Part shown: positions 31,260 to 39,711 of the stretch, piece after piece
Position numbering within the stretch: the stretch's first letter is position 1
How the letters are laid out: every line of letters starts with the position of its first letter
From: Desulfatitalea sp. BRH_c12
GTDB taxonomy: Bacteria; Desulfobacterota; Desulfobacteria; Desulfobacterales; Desulfosarcinaceae
Length of the DNA: 64,000 nucleotides
NCBI GenBank assembly: GCA_000961655.1
Contig: LADR01000008.1
Coordinates: 62,001-126,000 of the forward strand
Direction: 5' to 3'
Program-made: the position numbers and the translations under genes
Notes under the pieces: generated by a model
The model's database searches: none
Told to the model about the DNA's origin: nothing
Seen by the model: the letters and a program-made list of their open reading frames with translations, nothing else

Positions 31260-32747
31260 ATGGCAGAGCACGCCTTACCCCAAGAGCCAGTTACCGACCA
31301 ACCGGTCCAGGAAGTTGATCTTCTGGATACCATCATCCGCGACAGCAACATGGTCCGCGAGGAAAGCCAACGGTCATGGGCTGAACAGTTGATTGTCGAA
31401 TTCGCCAAAGAGGTCATGGCTGGCCAGATGAAGATCTCCAAAAATACCGAGGCTATGATCAACGCGCGTATCTCCGAACTCGACCGCATGATTTCCAGGC
31501 AGCTCAATGTCATCATGCATCATGAATCCTTTCAAAGGATGGAAGCTTCCTGGCGCGGGCTTAACTACCTTATACAGCAGAGCGAGACCAGCGAAAAGTT
31601 GAAAGTAAAGGTGATGAACGTCACCAAAAAAGAGCTTTTTAAGGATATGGAAAAGGCGCCGGAATTCGACCAATCCGCCATTTTCAAAAAGGTGTACGAA
31701 GAGGAATTCGGCATGTTCGGGGGCAACTCATACGGCGTGATCCTCGGCGATTATGAATTCGGCTTCGCCCCGCAGGACATGTCGCTGTTGGAAAAAATTT
31801 CCGGCGTGGCCGCCGCCGCGCATGCGCCGTTCATCGCGGCTGCGTCACCTAAAATGTTTAATTGGGACAGCTTCACCGAACTTGGCGGGCCTCGCGATAT
31901 CGCCAAAATTTTTACGTCGGCCGAATATACCAAGTGGAAGTCTTTTCGGGAATCCGAAGACTCGCGTTACGTGGGCCTGACGCTGCCCCATATCTTGATG
32001 CGATTGCCCTACGGCAGCCGCACCATACCGGTCGAAGATTTTAACTTCGAAGAAGATGTGGACGGTACCGACCACAAAAAGTATCTATGGGGCAACGCAG
32101 CCTACGCCCTGGCCATGCGCATGACCGATGCTTTTGCGAAGTATGGCTGGTGCGCGGCCATTCGCGGCGTCGAAGGCGGCGGTCTGGTCAACGGGCTGCC
32201 AACCCACTCGTTCAAGACCGATGAAGGCGAAATTGCCCTGAAATGTCCTACCGAGATTGCCATCACCGATCGCAGGGAAAAAGAATTCGGGGATATGGGC
32301 TTTATTCCCTTGGTCCACTGTAAAGGCACGGACTATGCGGCATTTTTCAGTGCGCAAAGCGCCAATAAGCCCAAAATATACGATTCGGACCTGGCAAATG
32401 CCAATGCACGTCTGTCGTCTCAATTGCAGTATATCATGGCGGTAAGCCGATTCGCGCACTATCTGAAATCCATGATGCGGGACAAAATCGGCAGCTTCAT
32501 GTCGCGCAGTCAGGCCGAGCGCTTTTTGAACAACTGGATCAGCAATTACGTGGTGCTCGATGACAATGCCAGCCAGCAAATCAAGGCGCGCTATCCCTTG
32601 CGCGAGGCCCGCATCGAAGTGGCCGAGATTCCCGGCAAGCCGGGTGCTTATAAAGCCGTCGCTTTTTTACGGCCCCATTACCAGTTGGATGAACTGACCG
32701 TCTCCCTGCGCCTGGTTGCCGAACTACCGCCGCCGGCGAATGGTTGA
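31260..32747 (+). CDS. tssC: TssC, large T6SS sheath subunit (VipB)
   Basis: This 495-residue protein is the large sheath subunit. Family signatures include FQRMEASWRGLNYLI, the VYEEEFGMFGGNSYGVILGDYEF segment split over about residues 145-167, and EGGGLVNGLPTHSF. The ATG at 31260 is preferred to one 9 bases earlier because it leaves proper spacing from AAAGG. It lies 27 bases after tssB. The N-terminal extension contacting the neighbouring protomer (LLDTIIRDSNMVREE) is present. Confidence 0.96.
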   Translation: MAEHALPQEPVTDQPVQEVDLLDTIIRDSNMVREESQRSWAEQLIVEFAKEVMAGQMKISKNTEAMINARISELDRMISRQLNVIMHHESFQRMEASWRGLNYLIQQSETSEKLKVKVMNVTKKELFKDMEKAPEFDQSAIFKKVYEEEFGMFGGNSYGVILGDYEFGFAPQDMSLLEKISGVAAAAHAPFIAAASPKMFNWDSFTELGGPRDIAKIFTSAEYTKWKSFRESEDSRYVGLTLPHILMRLPYGSRTIPVEDFNFEEDVDGTDHKKYLWGNAAYALAMRMTDAFAKYGWCAAIRGVEGGGLVNGLPTHSFKTDEGEIALKCPTEIAITDRREKEFGDMGFIPLVHCKGTDYAAFFSAQSANKPKIYDSDLANANARLSSQLQYIMAVSRFAHYLKSMMRDKIGSFMSRSQAERFLNNWISNYVVLDDNASQQIKARYPLREARIEVAEIPGKPGAYKAVAFLRPHYQLDELTVSLRLVAELPPPANG

Positions 32748-32995
32748 TCGATGATCGGCCCAAAATAAACGCGCGGTATCACACTGCCGGATCCATTTGG
32801 ATTAAGGCGAATTACTGATCCCTCCCTCTTCGCTGAAGCGGGTTCTCATTCACCGCGCCGCCAGACCACTGCCTATTAATTGATTGGTTTTAATTTCGTC
32901 TGCACTTTGGAGACGAATGCAGGAGCCGACCGCGAACGCGTTTGCCAAGCGGTCCATCTCATTACCCGCTACCCATTTCATAGGAGGAAAGAGTT

Positions 32996-33487
32996 ATGGC
33001 GTTTGATGCGTTTATTAAAATCAAGGACATCAACGGTGAAAGCACGGATGAAAAACACAAAGACTGGATCGAAGTGATTTCTTATAATCACGGCGTTACT
33101 CAGAGCGTTTCGTCAACCGCAAGCAGTTCTGGCGGTGCCAGCGCCGAAAGAGCGAACTTTCAGGATTTTTCCTTCACCAAACAGCTCGATATCGCATCGC
33201 CGGCTTTGTCGCTGGCGTGTGCCGACGGCACCCATATTGATGAAATCATCGTGGAGCTGTGCCGCGCTGGAACAGATAAGGTCAAGTTTATGGAGTATAA
33301 ATTGACCAATTGCCTGATCAGCGGCGTGACCATCCAGGGTGCCGGAGAAGGAGACCTGCCGACTGAATCGGTGGCCATCGCTTATGGCAAAATCAGCTGG
33401 GCCTATACGAAACAAGACCGTCAGGGCGGCAAGGCCGCCGGAAACATGGCGGCCGGATGGGATCTGCAGAAAAACTGCAAAGCGTAA
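32996..33487 (+). CDS. hcp: Hcp, T6SS inner tube protein (TssD)
   Basis: This 163-residue protein forms the stacked hexameric tube expelled by the sheath. MAFDAFIKIKDINGES and ISYNHGVTQSVS are Hcp hallmarks, and the VKFMEYKLTNCLISGV segment forms the later beta strands. The ribosome site TAGGAGGAAA is near-perfect. A 248-base gap before it and a strong hairpin after it suggest separate, high expression. Hcp can also carry small effectors in its lumen. Confidence 0.94.
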   Translation: MAFDAFIKIKDINGESTDEKHKDWIEVISYNHGVTQSVSSTASSSGGASAERANFQDFSFTKQLDIASPALSLACADGTHIDEIIVELCRAGTDKVKFMEYKLTNCLISGVTIQGAGEGDLPTESVAIAYGKISWAYTKQDRQGGKAAGNMAAGWDLQKNCKA

Positions 33488-33512
33488 ACGTTACATCGCG
33501 CCCTTGAACTTT

Positions 33513-33541
33513 CCGGCAGAGAGAATTTTTCTCTCTGCCGG
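33513..33541 (+). terminator. Strong hairpin between hcp and tssE
   Basis: CCGGCAGAGAGAA (33513-33525) pairs perfectly over 13 bp with TTCTCTCTGCCGG (33529-33541) around a TTT loop, 25 bases behind the hcp stop. No T-tract follows, so it may be a partial terminator or an mRNA-stabilising structure that keeps Hcp in excess over the baseplate genes. Confidence 0.7.
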
Positions 33542-33574
33542 ATTCGAGGGTAAAAAATCCGGGGGAGGGCGGCA

Positions 33575-34060
33575 ATGGTTCAACGTGCGTTCGAGGAAAA
33601 GCAACATTTGCAGCTGTCACTATTTGACCGGCTCGCTTTAGATCTGAACGGCCGCGATCCGGGAGATGCCATCTCCGACGTGCAGATCGTGCGCAACGCC
33701 GTGTTGCGGGATGTGGAAAACCTGCTCAATACACGGTGTGCTCTTCAAAGACCATCGGCGCGGTACAAACATCTTAACTGTTCCGTCTACGTTTACGGAT
33801 TGGACGATTTCGCGGCGCGCAACCCCAAAAGCCCGCATGTTCAAAACGTATTGAAGACGATCATTGGACAGACCATCGCCACCTTTGAACCACGCCTGAA
33901 ACAGGTTCTGGTGCAGTTCCGTCCCGAAGAAGGCTACGGTCAAAACTTATGCTTCAGCGTCCAGGCCACTCTGCACGCGGATCCAATTAAAGAGCCGATC
34001 TGCTTCGATACCTGGTTTTCTTCCAGTCGCGGAGAGTACAAAATCGATAACGTTAAATAA
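33575..34060 (+). CDS. tssE: TssE, T6SS baseplate protein (gp25-like)
   Basis: This 161-residue protein is homologous to the T4 gp25 baseplate wedge protein that starts sheath assembly. The segment DAISDVQIVRNAVLRDVENLLNTR matches the conserved N-terminal stretch of TssE, and the C-terminal half has the LSVxVYG...IxxFEPRL pattern (NCSVYVYGLDDF, ATFEPRLKQVLVQF). It lies 11 bases before the tssF frame, in the same unit. Confidence 0.88.
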   Translation: MVQRAFEEKQHLQLSLFDRLALDLNGRDPGDAISDVQIVRNAVLRDVENLLNTRCALQRPSARYKHLNCSVYVYGLDDFAARNPKSPHVQNVLKTIIGQTIATFEPRLKQVLVQFRPEEGYGQNLCFSVQATLHADPIKEPICFDTWFSSSRGEYKIDNVK

Positions 34061-34107
34061 TTCGGCTATCGGTGGATTGTTGCCGCCATTACGATGAGAC
34101 TGATCCC

Positions 34108-35913
34108 ATGGATGACCCTTTGTTGGAATATTATGAGCGAGAGTTGACCTTTATTCGTGAGGCGGGGGCCCAATTCGCCGAAAAGTACCCCAAAATCGCC
34201 GGACGTTTGCAACTGCAGACCGATCGGTGTGAGGACCCGCATACGGAGCGGTTGCTCGAAGGATTCGCTTTTTTGACCGGGCGTATACAGAAAAAGATCG
34301 ATGATGCCTTCCCAGAATTGACCGAATCCCTGCTTCAGGTGATTTACCCGCACTACACGCGACCGCTGCCGTCGATGACCACCGTCAAATTCGCTCCGCG
34401 CCTTCTCAATGTGCCGCCCGCCGGACATGTGATTGCAAAGGGTGCGCGTCTGTTCACACCGCCTGTCCAGGATAGCAGAATACTCTTTACGACCACTCAG
34501 GCGGTGCGTCTGTTGCCTGTGGAGGTCGCCGGCGCTGAATTCATCTTGCCTTACAATCCCGGTATCGGTGCGGTCGCGGGATTGCGAATTGAACTGAATA
34601 TGGCGCCCAAGCTGACGCTTGACCGGATTGCGTGGCCGCACAGCTTGCGTTTATTTCTCAATGGTCACCAACAGCATATTTTCAAGCTGTACGAACTGAT
34701 CCTGAATAACACCGTCCAAGTGCGGATCGTTTCCTATTCACAGCAAAAGGGAACCCGGCGCCAAGAAGGGACGCTTTCCCTTACCCCCGATCACATTGTT
34801 CCGGTTGGGTTTGGTCCGGACGAGGCGTTGCTGCCATGGCCGCAACAATCCTTCGACGGTTACCGGTTGCTGTATGAATACTTCGCCTTCCCCGAAAAAT
34901 ACCTCTACTTCGATATCGCGGGGATGGATCAAGTGCGCGCCATGGCCGGCGACAGCCTCGAAATTATCATATACCTGAACCAAAAAGGCGTCGGATCTCT
35001 GCTGATCGACAACGACACTTTTTGCCTTTATGCCTCACCGGCCGTGAACCTTTTTCAACAGATCGCATTGCCCGTGCGGATCGAACACCAGCGGACACAA
35101 TACCCCATCTATCACGACGCGAACACCAAGAGCACCACCGAAGTGTTCAGCATTGACGAGGTGACCGGGGTTGCCGACAAAGGCGATAGTGAAATCGTCT
35201 ATCACCCTTTTTACTCGGTGGGGCATTATGGTCAAAAAGAAGATCAGGAGGCCTATTGGCATATCCAGCGCTCGCCTTCGCCGCGCAAGGGGGACCAGGG
35301 CATGGATGTCTCCCTGTCGTTCACCGATGCCGGTATGGCCGCTGCCCAGCCGCAATGTGCCACGTTGACTGTGCACACCACCTGTACCAATCGCGACTTG
35401 CCGGCGCGGCTGACACCCGGCGGTTTTGCCAGGGACTTTTTTCTTGAACAAGAGTGCCCGATTGAGGGCATCGGTTGCCTGATGAAGCCCACGCCCACAG
35501 TGCGACCCAAGCCGGGCAGCCGGATGCAATGGCGTCTCATTTCGCACCTGTCGCTTAACTATCTCTCTTTGCTGACGGAAAACGGACAGGGCCTCAAGGA
35601 ACTGCTCAAACTCTACGATATCCATGATTCTGCCATATCGCAGCAACAGATCGACGGCATTGCGTCCATCGCGTACTGCTATGAGACGATGCGCATTGGG
35701 CGTTCTTTCTGCCGGGGCGTGGAAGTGACCATTCAGTTCGATGAAGATAATTACGTCGGCTCCAGTGTCTATCTTTTCGCATCGGTTCTGGAGCACTTTC
35801 TGGCCCAGTATGTCTCAATCAATTCATTCACGCGTCTGATCGTAAAGAGTCTGCAGCGTACCGGCGACATCAAGGCTTGGCCGCCGCGGAATGGAAACCG
35901 GATTCTGATTTAA
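34108..35913 (+). CDS. tssF: TssF, T6SS baseplate wedge protein
   Basis: This 601-residue protein starts at the ATG at 34108, giving the diagnostic first segment MDDPLLEYYERELTFIREAG; a start 36 bases earlier only adds unconserved residues. It forms the baseplate wedge with TssG and TssE. Further signatures are FPELTESLLQVIYPHYTRPLP split over about residues 71-91, and the late GRSFCRGVEVTIQFDE. Its stop precedes the chosen tssG start by 20 bases. Confidence 0.94.
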   Translation: MDDPLLEYYERELTFIREAGAQFAEKYPKIAGRLQLQTDRCEDPHTERLLEGFAFLTGRIQKKIDDAFPELTESLLQVIYPHYTRPLPSMTTVKFAPRLLNVPPAGHVIAKGARLFTPPVQDSRILFTTTQAVRLLPVEVAGAEFILPYNPGIGAVAGLRIELNMAPKLTLDRIAWPHSLRLFLNGHQQHIFKLYELILNNTVQVRIVSYSQQKGTRRQEGTLSLTPDHIVPVGFGPDEALLPWPQQSFDGYRLLYEYFAFPEKYLYFDIAGMDQVRAMAGDSLEIIIYLNQKGVGSLLIDNDTFCLYASPAVNLFQQIALPVRIEHQRTQYPIYHDANTKSTTEVFSIDEVTGVADKGDSEIVYHPFYSVGHYGQKEDQEAYWHIQRSPSPRKGDQGMDVSLSFTDAGMAAAQPQCATLTVHTTCTNRDLPARLTPGGFARDFFLEQECPIEGIGCLMKPTPTVRPKPGSRMQWRLISHLSLNYLSLLTENGQGLKELLKLYDIHDSAISQQQIDGIASIAYCYETMRIGRSFCRGVEVTIQFDEDNYVGSSVYLFASVLEHFLAQYVSINSFTRLIVKSLQRTGDIKAWPPRNGNRILI

Positions 35914-35933
35914 CGCCTGATAAGGTCGCATGC

Positions 35934-36953
35934 ATGCAAGAACCCAATGAGGTCCAACAGCGGTTGTTCGAAAGCGCTTACCGCTTTAATTTTTTCAGGG
36001 CGGTACGCTTGATGGAGCTGTCTGCCGGTGGCAAAGCGCCAGGCATGGGCCTAAGTCCAGCGGATGACCCCGTTCATTTCAGGGTCAAGCCGGGTTTTTC
36101 GTTTGCGGCCAGTGACATCCAGCACATTAGCACCAACGGGCCGGATGCCCCGCCGCAAATGACCATCAACTTCATGGGGCTCATCGGACCCATGGGCGTG
36201 CTGCCTCACTGGTACAACAGCCATGCGCAGAACAGCAACTACAAGAAAGATCATGTCTTTACCGATTTTCTGGATCTTTTTCATCATCGCTTGGTCTCTT
36301 TGTTTTACCTGGCTTGGAAAAAAAACCGGCTGCCGGAAAACTACCGGTCTGATGGCCGCGATCCTTTTTCTATGATTTTTGGAAGTCTGGCGGGGGCAAC
36401 CGAGCGTGAAGCCGCGGTAGATCCCGCGTTTTTCAGCGCCGTCCGAAGGCGCTTGAGCTATTTTTGCGGTTTGGTTGCGCGCACGGTTCCGACCGTTGCG
36501 GCGATCGAAACTATCGTGGCCCACGCGACCGGCGCACCGGTTCGCATCGAGCAGTTTGTCGAACGCCTGATCCCCATTCACGCCAATGACCGCACGCGCC
36601 TGGGTAGCAAAAACAGCACTTTGCAAAAAGATGCCCTTTGCGGGCGAAGCATTCGCGATACCAGTTCCTTTTTCAGAGTCAACATCGGGCCCATGTCCTG
36701 GAAGCACTACATGGCTTTTGCGCCGCACAGCCGCAACTTGGAGCTGATCGAGAAGCTGATCGCTTACCTGGCTGGCATCGAGTACGAATTCGACGTCTGC
36801 CTGATCATCCTTGGCAAGGAAATCCCGGCAATAAGCCTGGGATCGAAGAGGCAACCTCCCATCCTGGGCCGTACGGTGATGCTGCGTAGCCCACTGATAC
36901 CTTATGAAGGCAATGTGGTCGTGAAAGCAACAAACAGCGCTCGGCCGCATTGA
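35934..36953 (+). CDS. tssG: TssG, T6SS baseplate wedge protein
   Basis: This 339-residue protein starts from the ATG at 35934; an in-frame TTG at 35877 overlapping tssF is possible. The N-terminal FFRAVRLMEL and VHFRVKPGFSFAASDI, then the FMGLIGPMGVLPHWY stretch, are typical of TssG. The tail has the RLGSKNSTL, then GRSIRDTSSFFRVNIGPM pattern. It is the second wedge subunit and sits between tssF and tssH, as in many T6SS operons. Confidence 0.92.
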   Translation: MQEPNEVQQRLFESAYRFNFFRAVRLMELSAGGKAPGMGLSPADDPVHFRVKPGFSFAASDIQHISTNGPDAPPQMTINFMGLIGPMGVLPHWYNSHAQNSNYKKDHVFTDFLDLFHHRLVSLFYLAWKKNRLPENYRSDGRDPFSMIFGSLAGATEREAAVDPAFFSAVRRRLSYFCGLVARTVPTVAAIETIVAHATGAPVRIEQFVERLIPIHANDRTRLGSKNSTLQKDALCGRSIRDTSSFFRVNIGPMSWKHYMAFAPHSRNLELIEKLIAYLAGIEYEFDVCLIILGKEIPAISLGSKRQPPILGRTVMLRSPLIPYEGNVVVKATNSARPH

Positions 36954-36966
36954 ACGAAAGGACCTC

Positions 36967-39711
36967 ATGACGCACCTGGATCTAAAATCGCTGGTCTCGA
37001 AACTTAACCCGGCCTGTCGCAAGGCGCTGGAAGCAGCCGCCGGCATGTGTCACTCCAACACCCACTACGAGGTGGAGATCGAGCATTTTTTCCTCAAACT
37101 GCTTGACGACGATGCCCTTGATATTCACTGCCTTTTGAAACGCTTCGAGATCGACCAGGGACGCGTTCAGGCTCAATTGACCGCTGCGATCGCCCGTTTC
37201 AAAACCGGCAACGGGCGCACGCCGGCTTTGTCTCCACGGATTCCCAAATTGCTGGCCGAGGCCTGGCTGTGCGCTTCGGTGGATTTTGGCGCGGGGGCGC
37301 TCTGTTCCGGGCACCTGATGCTGACCGCGCTGCGCGTGCCCTACTTTGCCGAGACGTTGCGCTCCAATGTGCCGGAACTAATGGCCATTTCGCTGGAAAC
37401 GCTGCGTAATCATTTCGGGGACATCACCGCCGGCTCGGCCGAGCAGCGTTTCGCCGCGTCCTTATCGCAAACCACGGCCATCTCAGGATCCATGGACGGC
37501 GGAGCACTGGATCAGTACACCATCAATTTGACCGACCGCGCGCGCGCCGGGCAGATCGATCCGGTGATCGGCCGGGACGCCGAGATCCGCCAGATGGCCG
37601 ATATCCTGATTCGGCGACGGCAGAACAACCCCATTCTCACTGGCGAGGCGGGTGTCGGCAAAACTGTGGTGGTGGAAGGGTTTGCATTGCGGATCGTGCA
37701 AGGCGATGTGCCCGGGCCGCTTAAGTGCGTTGAAATCCGCACCTTGGACATTGGATTGTTGCAGGCCGGCGCCGGCGTCAAAGGCGAATTCGAAAACCGG
37801 CTCAAGGAGGTCATCAAAGAGGTTAAAGCCTCGCCGGTGCCCATTATCCTATTTATAGACGAGGCCCACACCATGATCGGCGCTGGTGGCGCCCAAGGCG
37901 CAGGCGATGCCGCCAACCTGCTCAAGCCGGCGCTGGCCAAAGGCGAACTGCGCACCATTGCCGCCACCACCTGGGCGGAATATAAAAAGTACTTTGAAAA
38001 AGATGCGGCCCTGTCGCGCCGCTTTCAGGTCATCAAAATCGAAGAGCCCGATGAAACCCAGGCCCTGCTGATGATGCGTGCCATCTGTCCGCTCTTCGAG
38101 CAGCACCACCAGGTCAGCGTCACAGACGAGGCCCTGGTGGATGCCGTGCGCCTCTCCAACCGCTACATTTCAGGGCGCAAACTGCCCGATAAATCGGTCA
38201 GCGTCCTCGACACCGCCTGCGCTCGCATCGCCATGGAGGCCGACGCGGTGGCCCAACCGATCGAAGCCGCGCAACGTCGCCTCGAACACATTGCCCGCGA
38301 AATTGAACGACTGAGCGATGAACAGCGGATCGGCCGCGATCACGGTGAACGCATTGCCGTGCTTGAGACGGAAGGCCGCCAGACCGCAGCCGAGTTGGCC
38401 ACGCTGAACGCGCGCTGGTTGAAAGAAAAGGAGATAGTGATGCGGATCCGGCAGGCGCGTGCCGACATCCGGCAGGCGCATGACGACGATTTACCGAATC
38501 AGGATATGATCGCGGCCTGCCGGCTCACGCTGCGGGATCTGGAGGCCGAGTTATGTAAGATCCAGCAAAACGAGCCGCTGATCAAGGTAGAGGTCGACCC
38601 CCAAACGATCAGCGAAGTGGTTTCCGGCTGGACCGGCATCCCCACCGGCCGCATGCTAACCGATGAAATTCCCATGGTCCTGAACCTTGAAAACGAGTTG
38701 GGCAAACGCATCATCGGCCAAGATCACGCCCTGGGTGCCATCGCCCGCGTGGTCCGCACGGCCCATGCCGGCATTGAAGACCCCGCCAAGCCCACCGGCG
38801 TCTTCATGCTGGTCGGCCCTTCCGGCGTGGGCAAGACCGAGACAGCCCTGGCCCTGGCCGAACTGCTGTATGGCGGCGAACAGAACATGGTGACCATCAA
38901 CATGTCGGAGTACCAGGAATCCCACACCGTATCCGGACTCAAGGGCTCGCCGCCCGGCTACGTGGGCTACGGCGAAGGCGGCGTGCTCACCGAAGCCGTG
39001 CGCCGGCGGCCCTACAGCGTCGTGCTGCTCGACGAAATCGAAAAAGCCCACCCGGACGTCACCGAACTGTTCTACCAGGTGTTCGACAAGGGCGTGCTCG
39101 AAGATGGCGAAGGCCGCCGGATCGATTTTAAAAACACACTGATCATTTTGACCTCCAATATCGGCACCGACCTGATCATGCACCATTGCCACAACAAGCA
39201 GGATGCCCCGGACATGGAAACCTTGAAAACCATGCTCACTCCGGCCTTGCAGAAGCGCTTCAAACCGGCCTTTCTGGGGCGGCTGCAGGTGGTGCCCTAC
39301 TATCCGATCCACGACGGCATCATGCGCCTGATCATCCGGATCAAACTCGACCGCATCCAAGCGCGCATGCAGCGCAACCGCAAAATGGCCTTCAGCTACG
39401 ACGAAGCGCTGGTCGAGAGCATTGCCGCGCGCTGCACCGAAGTGGACTCGGGCGCGCGCAATGTGGATCACATCCTGAGCGACGCGCTGCTGCCCGAACT
39501 GTCGCGCAAAATCCTGGAAAAAATGGCCAAGGATATCCCCATCGAAACCATTGCCGTGCACATGGGCGCGCAAGGGTTTGAATTCGAATTTAACCGCCGC
39601 CGGTGCCAGGCCGAACCGGCTGCCGCGAAGATCATGACGGCCAAAAAGAAGAAGAAATCACCGAAACCAGCAAAACAAGAAAAGCCGAAAATCGATGAGC
39701 CGCTACAGTAA
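36967..39711 (+). CDS. tssH: TssH (ClpV), AAA+ ATPase recycling the T6SS sheath
   Basis: This 914-residue Clp/Hsp100-class ATPase disassembles contracted sheaths. It has an N-terminal helical domain (CHSNTHYEVEIEHFFLKLLDD), a first AAA+ domain with Walker A GEAGVGKT (about residue 226) and Walker B IILFIDEAH, a coiled middle domain (about 415-540) and a second AAA+ domain with Walker A GPSGVGKT (about residue 617) and VVLLDEIEKAH. The N-terminal domain and lack of ClpB disaggregase features fit ClpV. The C-terminus is Lys-rich (AKKKKKSPKPAK). It overlaps the next gene by 17 bases, tying the effector to the core operon. Confidence 0.94.
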   Translation: MTHLDLKSLVSKLNPACRKALEAAAGMCHSNTHYEVEIEHFFLKLLDDDALDIHCLLKRFEIDQGRVQAQLTAAIARFKTGNGRTPALSPRIPKLLAEAWLCASVDFGAGALCSGHLMLTALRVPYFAETLRSNVPELMAISLETLRNHFGDITAGSAEQRFAASLSQTTAISGSMDGGALDQYTINLTDRARAGQIDPVIGRDAEIRQMADILIRRRQNNPILTGEAGVGKTVVVEGFALRIVQGDVPGPLKCVEIRTLDIGLLQAGAGVKGEFENRLKEVIKEVKASPVPIILFIDEAHTMIGAGGAQGAGDAANLLKPALAKGELRTIAATTWAEYKKYFEKDAALSRRFQVIKIEEPDETQALLMMRAICPLFEQHHQVSVTDEALVDAVRLSNRYISGRKLPDKSVSVLDTACARIAMEADAVAQPIEAAQRRLEHIAREIERLSDEQRIGRDHGERIAVLETEGRQTAAELATLNARWLKEKEIVMRIRQARADIRQAHDDDLPNQDMIAACRLTLRDLEAELCKIQQNEPLIKVEVDPQTISEVVSGWTGIPTGRMLTDEIPMVLNLENELGKRIIGQDHALGAIARVVRTAHAGIEDPAKPTGVFMLVGPSGVGKTETALALAELLYGGEQNMVTINMSEYQESHTVSGLKGSPPGYVGYGEGGVLTEAVRRRPYSVVLLDEIEKAHPDVTELFYQVFDKGVLEDGEGRRIDFKNTLIILTSNIGTDLIMHHCHNKQDAPDMETLKTMLTPALQKRFKPAFLGRLQVVPYYPIHDGIMRLIIRIKLDRIQARMQRNRKMAFSYDEALVESIAARCTEVDSGARNVDHILSDALLPELSRKILEKMAKDIPIETIAVHMGAQGFEFEFNRRRCQAEPAAAKIMTAKKKKKSPKPAKQEKPKIDEPLQ

